Assembly: GCA_002499945.1 (NCBI GenBank)
Contig: DKYP01000070.1
Span: 1-20,866 of the forward strand
Source of the DNA: Lachnoclostridium sp. UBA7097
GTDB taxonomy: Bacteria > Bacillota > Clostridia > Lachnospirales > Lachnospiraceae
Length of the DNA stretch: 20,866 bases
Direction: 5' to 3'
A program made the translations under genes and the position numbers. The notes under the pieces are model-generated. The model ran no database searches. It saw only the letters and a program-made list of their open reading frames with translations, and was not told where the DNA came from. Below are positions 16,407 through 20,866 of the stretch, in pieces (within the stretch, counting starts at the first letter, position 1; the number at the start of each line of letters is the position of its first letter).

Positions 16407-16560
16407 ATTAGCTGGCAAATTCCAAATGTGGTTTTAAAGGACAGCTGTATGGAACCGCCGGCGTTTAAGCCCCGTACTGTGGGGCTTTATGCGCCGTTGC
16501 GTGGGCCATCCAAGTGCAAACGTGCTTGTCCGTAAAACCACTTTGGAATTGCCAGCCCAT
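16407..16560 (+). repeat. 154-nt structured palindromic element, copy 2
   Basis: The same element as 5257-5410 but in plus orientation, same length, with nearly identical outer arms (GCTGGCAAATTCC and GGAATTGCCAGC). The second helix here is GGTTTTA with TAAAACC plus GGAC with GTCC. The terminal hairpin is AAGCCCC (16467-16473) with GGGGCTT (16481-16487), extended by GGCG with GCGCC. Relative to copy 1 the stem changes are compensatory (TTCCA/TGGAA to TTTTA/TAAAA, and AAGCGCC/GGCGCTT to AAGCCCC/GGGGCTT). The element is between the transpeptidase terminator and the response-regulator promoter, so it may be a free-standing transcript or DNA hairpin. No known riboswitch or RNA family is recognised by me. 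Confidence 0.75.
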
Positions 16561-16610
16561 TAATATTACCAATCTTTATTATATCTATAGTCTGTAAAAC
16601 TTCCAAAAAA

Positions 16611-16666
16611 TTAAACAAATCTTAATCGTTTTCCATATTGAAACTTAATCTGTATTTTCATACAAT
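16611..16666 (+). promoter_or_regulatory. Response-regulator promoter with OmpR-type direct repeats
   Basis: TTGAAA (16638-16643) and TACAAT (16661-16666) are 17 bp apart. Upstream are TTAAAC (16611-16616) and TTAATC (16622-16627), an 11-bp direct repeat with 5-nt gap as bound by OmpR/PhoB-type regulators, and a third TTAATC at 16645. This suggests autoregulation by the two-component system. It is an inference from the repeat pattern. Confidence 0.55.
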
Positions 16667-16729
16667 ATTAAAGACATAAAAAATACTATCTGTACCAGCC
16701 ATATTCTGGTTCTGGTGCAGGGGAAAGGC

Positions 16730-17443
16730 ATGGATTATATACAAATGTACAATATTTTAATTTGTGATGATGAGAGGGACATAGTTTCTGCCCTGGAGAT
16801 ATATTTAAAAGCAGATGGTTATAAAACATACAAAGCCTACAATGGAATTGAAGCAGTTTCAATTATAGCAAGCGAAGAGATACACCTTGTGCTTCTGGAT
16901 ATAATGATGCCAGGCATGGACGGGATAGAAACTATTTCAAAGATAAGGCGGATAAGCAATGTACCAGTAATTTTCCTTACCGCGAAAGGGGAAGATGCTG
17001 ATAAAGTGCTTGGGCTTAATATTGGTGCAGATGATTATGTAACCAAACCATTTAACCCTGTTGAACTACAGGCAAGGGTTAAATCACAGCTTAGAAGGTA
17101 TTTAAAACTTGGCGGCGGGAGTGTACATGACGATTTACTTGTAATGGGCGGGATTTCCCTTAATGACAGGGCAAAAGAGGTTACTCTTGATGGCGTGCCA
17201 GTCCAGCTTACAAAGACAGAGTACGATATACTGAAATTCCTTATGCAAAACCCTGGGGAAGCATTTTCACCACAGAAGATATACCAGAAAGTATGGAAAG
17301 GCGAACCATTTGGCACAGAAAATACAGTTGCGGTACATATAAGGCATTTAAGGGAGAAGATAGAGTATGACCCTGCAAACCCAAGGTATCTTATAGCTGT
17401 ATGGGGACGGGGATATAAAATGGAAGATGGCGGCAGGAAATAA
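16730..17443 (+). CDS. OmpR/PhoB-family response regulator
   Basis: A 237-residue two-component regulator. Receiver domain: acidic pocket (CDDE near 13-15), phospho-acceptor D57 in LLDIMMPGMDG, Thr/Ala in FLTAK and Lys of the same motif, then DDYVTKPF. The C-terminal winged helix ends with GRGYKME, typical of the OmpR class, and contains the TKTEYDILKFLMQNPGE helix. The ATG at 16730 is chosen because AGGGGA is about 6 nt upstream. A GTG at 16715 lacks a site, and an ATG at 16745 gives a more usual N-terminus but poor spacing. It lies 49 nt before the sensor kinase, its probable partner. Targets may include its own promoter and the nearby wall gene, which is inferred. Confidence 0.93.
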   Translation: MDYIQMYNILICDDERDIVSALEIYLKADGYKTYKAYNGIEAVSIIASEEIHLVLLDIMMPGMDGIETISKIRRISNVPVIFLTAKGEDADKVLGLNIGADDYVTKPFNPVELQARVKSQLRRYLKLGGGSVHDDLLVMGGISLNDRAKEVTLDGVPVQLTKTEYDILKFLMQNPGEAFSPQKIYQKVWKGEPFGTENTVAVHIRHLREKIEYDPANPRYLIAVWGRGYKMEDGGRK

Positions 17444-17492
17444 AAGGTAATTACCAGAATTAAAGGGTTTTACAGGAAATGGAGGCTAATAA

Positions 17493-20024
17493 ATGAAGAA
17501 AATAGTTCCAAATTTGTTAAGATATATTTTAATATTTGTAGCTGTAATTGCCGGCTGTATATGTGCTGTTTCCATAACAGGCATAATTCTTACATCTTCT
17601 GCCGGGATTTACAGCAATGAATTAAAAGAATCACTGGATAATGGCAGGAAGAATTTATCGGGGATTTATTCAAGGTATATTTTTGAAAATATGAAAGAGA
17701 ATAATAATCCCGGGTGTATGGAACAGTCTAACCTCCAATATGTTATTGTAAGGGGGATAAACCCGGATGAGGATATAGACAGTAAAGCAAACACAGCGGT
17801 TATTAATGATGATGACAATATTGTTTATACAAATAGCAATTTTTATTGGGAAGGCCCATCCGAATTTTATTATGAGAATTATGAAATGTTTAATGAAGAA
17901 GAACCAGCAGAATATTGGCAGACAGGTATTATATCAAGCCTTTTTTATGATGGGGAAAGTTATGTAACATTTGATAATTATGAGTCATATAAAGAATATG
18001 TGCAAAGAATATTTTACAATGACGGGATATTTTATTTTGAAACAGAAAATTATGCTTTCCCTGCATACAGTATTGAAATACCAGCAATCAGGTTAAGTAA
18101 CCCTGATTATAAAATGCTTGAGGAAGAAGGGTATATTTCAAGTGTGGAAGATTATGTAAGATATGAGCTGGAGTATGGCAAAGACGGGAAGCTTTTTTAC
18201 AGATGCCCCTGGCTTTATAATGTAGTCCTTGAAACTTCAAATTACAAATACTGGGACAAGGTTTTAATTAATGGTATATCTTTCCAGGGCAAAGCAGTAA
18301 AAAAGGGAAAGCCAGGCAATGATATAGAAATATTTAGCTGGGATAAAAAGGATAATGATTATTCATGTGATATTGAGGACCAGGAGAGTTATGCAGAGAA
18401 TACAGAAGGTTATCCAGATATTGATTATTTAAATATTGTTATCACATATGAAGTTAAAGATGAAACATATAGTGGAGTGTATACTATTTTTACTAATGTT
18501 GCATCACCACTTGACAAAAATACAGATGATTTATTTTATACACAGAAAAGGGTTATTAAATTCCTTTATGAAATGAGATACTCATTAATAGTAATAGCAG
18601 TAATTTCAGCAGTAGTATTTATAGTGCTTCTTATTTTCTGCTGTTATAGCAGGTATGTTTATTCAAATAATGACAGTGTAAGGGAGAACCGGTTCCACCA
18701 TATACCATTTTTAATATATACAGCTTTTATAGCACTCCTTTTTACTACAGCCATTGCTGCCGGAACAGAATTATTAAGCGGACCGGTATGGTATGCACAG
18801 GAACTTAAATTGCTGGCTGTTTTATATTTTTTTGTGGCACTTTGGTTTATGGCATGTATTTTCCTTTTTATAATGTTTTGTATGGAAATTAGCTGCCGGC
18901 TTGGGGCAGGGATATTTTTTAAAACCACAGTTTTATACTTTATTTACAGTATACTGGGTAAAATTTTTGGTTCATTAAAAGATGCCTATATTAAAGCAGA
19001 CAGAAATACATCATTATTTATAAAGTCCTCCCTGGTACTTGTTTTTATGGATTTACTGCTGCTTTTTGGATTCTTGTTAAATGTATTGAATGGCAATGGA
19101 AATAACGGGGAGATGGTTCTGTTTTTTATTGCATTTGCAATATGTGCAATTTTTGATTTCTTTGTCTTAAAATCTGTATTACAGATGGAGGCTTTGCAGA
19201 TACATGCCCGGGAAATGGCGGCGGGAAGACTTGAAAGCAAGACAGATACTTCAAAAATGGCATGGGAATTTAAAAAACATGGTGAGTACCTTAACCAGAT
19301 AAGCGAAGGCATGGCAGTTGCAGTAGATGAAAAGATAAAAAGCGAACATTTTAAAACCGAGCTTATTACAAATGTATCACATGATATAAAGACACCCCTT
19401 ACATCAATTATTAATTATGTTGATTTGCTGAAAAAAGAAAATATACAACAGCCAGGGGCGCAGGAGTATATTGAGGTTTTAGACCGCCAGTCGGCAAGGC
19501 TTAAAAAGCTTATTGAAGATTTAATGGAGGCTTCAAAAGTATCAACCGGGAATGTTACAGTAAATTTTGAACTTTGTGATATAAATATACTTCTTACCCA
19601 GACACTCGGGGAATTTGAAGAGAAATTAAATAATAAAGACCTTAAGCTTATAATAAATAAATCTATGGAAAACATATTTATTATGGCGGACAACAGGCAT
19701 ATATGGAGGATATTTGACAATCTTATGAACAATATCTGTAAATACGGGCAGCCTGGCACAAGGGTTTATATTAATATCGAAACAGAAGATGAAAAAGTTA
19801 TAATTATATTCCGCAATACATCAAGTTACCAGTTAAATATATCAAGTGATGAACTTTTAGAAAGGTTTGTGCGTGGCGATGCTTCACGCCATACGGAAGG
19901 GAACGGGCTTGGGCTTTCTATAGCACAGAACCTTGCAGAAATTATGGGCGGAAGCTTAAAACTGCATGTGGACGGGGATTTATTTAAGGTAGTGCTTGGG
20001 TTTCCAAGAACCATGCAGCCTTAA
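17493..20024 (+). CDS. Membrane sensor histidine kinase, six TM segments
   Basis: A 843-residue sensor. TM1 is at about 10-32, then a large extracellular part to about 358 that is Tyr/Asp/Glu-rich and has no family I recognise. Five more hydrophobic segments lie between about 358 and 565. The cytosolic kinase has H630 in the H box (NVSHDIKTPLTS), the N box around D742-N747 (DNLMNNICKYG), and the G box GNGLGLS (803-809). Overall it is larger than common VanS-type kinases because of the external domain and extra TM segments. The ATG has GGAGG 7 nt upstream, and the regulator gene precedes it. It would phosphorylate that regulator in response to an external signal, possibly wall- or peptide-related (inference). 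Confidence 0.93.
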   Translation: MKKIVPNLLRYILIFVAVIAGCICAVSITGIILTSSAGIYSNELKESLDNGRKNLSGIYSRYIFENMKENNNPGCMEQSNLQYVIVRGINPDEDIDSKANTAVINDDDNIVYTNSNFYWEGPSEFYYENYEMFNEEEPAEYWQTGIISSLFYDGESYVTFDNYESYKEYVQRIFYNDGIFYFETENYAFPAYSIEIPAIRLSNPDYKMLEEEGYISSVEDYVRYELEYGKDGKLFYRCPWLYNVVLETSNYKYWDKVLINGISFQGKAVKKGKPGNDIEIFSWDKKDNDYSCDIEDQESYAENTEGYPDIDYLNIVITYEVKDETYSGVYTIFTNVASPLDKNTDDLFYTQKRVIKFLYEMRYSLIVIAVISAVVFIVLLIFCCYSRYVYSNNDSVRENRFHHIPFLIYTAFIALLFTTAIAAGTELLSGPVWYAQELKLLAVLYFFVALWFMACIFLFIMFCMEISCRLGAGIFFKTTVLYFIYSILGKIFGSLKDAYIKADRNTSLFIKSSLVLVFMDLLLLFGFLLNVLNGNGNNGEMVLFFIAFAICAIFDFFVLKSVLQMEALQIHAREMAAGRLESKTDTSKMAWEFKKHGEYLNQISEGMAVAVDEKIKSEHFKTELITNVSHDIKTPLTSIINYVDLLKKENIQQPGAQEYIEVLDRQSARLKKLIEDLMEASKVSTGNVTVNFELCDINILLTQTLGEFEEKLNNKDLKLIINKSMENIFIMADNRHIWRIFDNLMNNICKYGQPGTRVYINIETEDEKVIIIFRNTSSYQLNISSDELLERFVRGDASRHTEGNGLGLSIAQNLAEIMGGSLKLHVDGDLFKVVLGFPRTMQP

Positions 20025-20044
20025 ACTTGCCCTGGCACTGGCAT

Positions 20045-20683
20045 TTACATCATTTCATTCAGCTTTGATATTGCATCAGATATACCACCAGTGCTTTGGA
20101 AAAGCCCTCTGTCAACGGCTTCTTTTCCTACCAGGATGGTGCCCAGGTCACGTGTAAGTATACCTGGTGCAACCATCCATTTTTCTAAATCTTCTTTGGC
20201 TGCATCTGAATGGTTTGATATAAATGTTGTAATCCTTTCCTGTATAAGGTTAAAATATTCATAAGTCTGCGGTGCGCCAAGAACCATGCCGCTAAGCCTT
20301 ACAGGATGTATTATAACTGTAGCTGATGGTGCAATAAAAGTATAATCTGCAGCAACTGAAAGCGGTACGCCGATAGAATGGCTGTCCCCCATAACAAGTG
20401 CAACAGTAGGTTTTGACATAGATGCGATAAGTTCTGCAAGTGCAAGCCCGCAGGAAACATCACCGCCTATTGTATTAACCATAAAAAGTATTCCATTAAC
20501 AGACGTGTCATGTTCAAGGGAAGCAAGAAGCGGGAGCATATGTTCATATTTTGTGGTTTTTGTATTATTTCCTGCACATTCATGCCCCTCTATTTCACCT
20601 ATAATTGATATAAGCTGTATGGTTTTTCCAGTCTTGGCATTTTCAAGCCTCTTACAGCCAAATTCTTTAATATCATCTTCCAT
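20045..20683 (-). CDS. tepA: TepA-like ClpP-family serine peptidase
   Basis: A 212-residue ClpP-fold protein that resembles Bacillus TepA: the IEGHE region followed by TKTTKYEH, then NTIGGDVSCGLA, SKPTVALVMG, HPVRLSG and TRDLGT. The catalytic triad fits Ser103 (GDSHSIG), His126 (HPVRL) and Asp179 (TRD). TepA is described in Bacillus as a cytosolic peptidase that affects protein translocation or spore-related processes. GGAGG is 8 nt upstream of the ATG (minus strand). It converges with the sensor kinase gene with only 20 nt between stops and no obvious terminator there. The family call is good. The exact role in this organism is not shown. Confidence 0.88.
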   Translation of the reverse strand: MEDDIKEFGCKRLENAKTGKTIQLISIIGEIEGHECAGNNTKTTKYEHMLPLLASLEHDTSVNGILFMVNTIGGDVSCGLALAELIASMSKPTVALVMGDSHSIGVPLSVAADYTFIAPSATVIIHPVRLSGMVLGAPQTYEYFNLIQERITTFISNHSDAAKEDLEKWMVAPGILTRDLGTILVGKEAVDRGLFQSTGGISDAISKLNEMM

Positions 20684-20744
20684 AACAAACCTCCATTAAA
20701 TTATTTTAAGATACCCTGTTAATAATATCCCTTATAAAATAAGA

Positions 20745-20750
20745 ATTATA
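20745..20750 (-). promoter_or_regulatory. Possible -10 of tepA
   Basis: TATAAT occurs on the minus strand 62 nt before the tepA start. The -35 region at 17 bp is poor, so only the -10 is noted. Confidence 0.35.
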
Positions 20751-20775
20751 CATGCTGTTTTTTGCTGGTTATATC

Positions 20776-20804
20776 TTTAAATATAAAAGATAGTATGTTA
20801 TAAT
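20776..20804 (+). promoter_or_regulatory. Rightward extended -10 promoter at the window end
   Basis: TTTAAA (20776-20781) and TATAAT (20799-20804) are 17 bp apart, with TG at the extended position (TGTTATAAT). It fires away from tepA toward a gene or RNA beyond the window. Confidence 0.55.
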
Positions 20805-20851
20805 AAGAGAACTATTAGTAATATCAAGAGGTTTTTTTCATCTCTATTTGA

Positions 20852-20866
20852 GCCGCCAGAGGCGGC
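20852..20866 (+). other. GC-rich hairpin cut by the window edge
   Basis: GCCGCC-AGA-GGCGGC is a perfect 6-bp stem with a 3-nt loop, in DNA that is otherwise AT-rich. It lies about 40 nt after the expected start of the rightward promoter. If T residues follow beyond the window it is a terminator or attenuator of a short leader RNA; the sequence needed to decide is missing. Confidence 0.5.

Noticed and set aside
20025..20044. Shared terminator between the sensor kinase and tepA
   Set aside because: TGCC/GGCA can pair weakly around 20028-20043 but there is no T-run on either strand.
1..20866. CRISPR arrays, tRNA or rRNA genes, insertion-sequence transposases
   Set aside because: No regularly spaced repeats, no tRNA cloverleaf or rRNA sequence, and no transposase-like protein was recognised in the window.

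Overview
The window looks like a chromosomal segment of a low-GC Gram-positive anaerobe, most likely a gut clostridium of the Lachnospiraceae type. The AT-rich DNA, strong GGAGG-type ribosome sites, TepA-like protease, YkuD L,D-transpeptidase with wall-binding repeats, and OmpR/histidine-kinase pair all fit this. The lineage is an inference from style and gene families, not from a marker gene.

Layout from left to right. A terminator of an upstream unit (26-60) is followed by operon 1 (155-5196): a beta-CASP-like metallo-beta-lactamase protein, a long GrpE-like protein and a 929-residue Hsp70-family protein, the last two overlapping at TAATG. A 154-nt structured palindromic element follows (5257-5410, minus orientation). 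Next comes a leftward hicA-hicB module in which the toxin gene hicA is dead through two in-frame stop codons, while the antitoxin hicB is intact. Then there is a small ORF (6391-6585) with a five-codon leader ORF. Operon 2 (6787-14638, promoter near 6686-6714) encodes a second coiled-coil GrpE-like protein, a 1019-residue Hsp70-like protein whose ATPase domain starts only near residue 365, a 1024-residue HerA/FtsK-type ATPase with a long Ser/Thr/Gly linker, and a hydrophobic glycine-zipper protein. A third unit (promoter near 14648-14675) carries an unknown 172-aa protein and a secreted L,D-transpeptidase, ending at a 13-bp-stem hairpin. The second 154-nt element (16407-16560, plus orientation) follows. 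After it come an OmpR-family response regulator, a six-TM sensor kinase with a large external domain, and a convergent tepA-like gene. The window ends at an unassigned extended -10 promoter and a GC-rich hairpin.

The notable point is two separate GrpE-like/Hsp70-like pairs within about 11 kb, with no J-domain protein visible. One pair is linked to a nuclease-like MBL protein. The other is linked to a HerA-type motor and a candidate membrane-active protein. This is not the housekeeping hrcA-grpE-dnaK-dnaJ operon. My inference is an uncharacterised chaperone/ATPase conflict or secretion-like system. The two 154-nt elements lie in opposite orientation around an 11-kb block (hicBA remnant, operon 2, transpeptidase unit) and show compensatory base changes in their stems, which points to a conserved RNA or single-stranded DNA structure.
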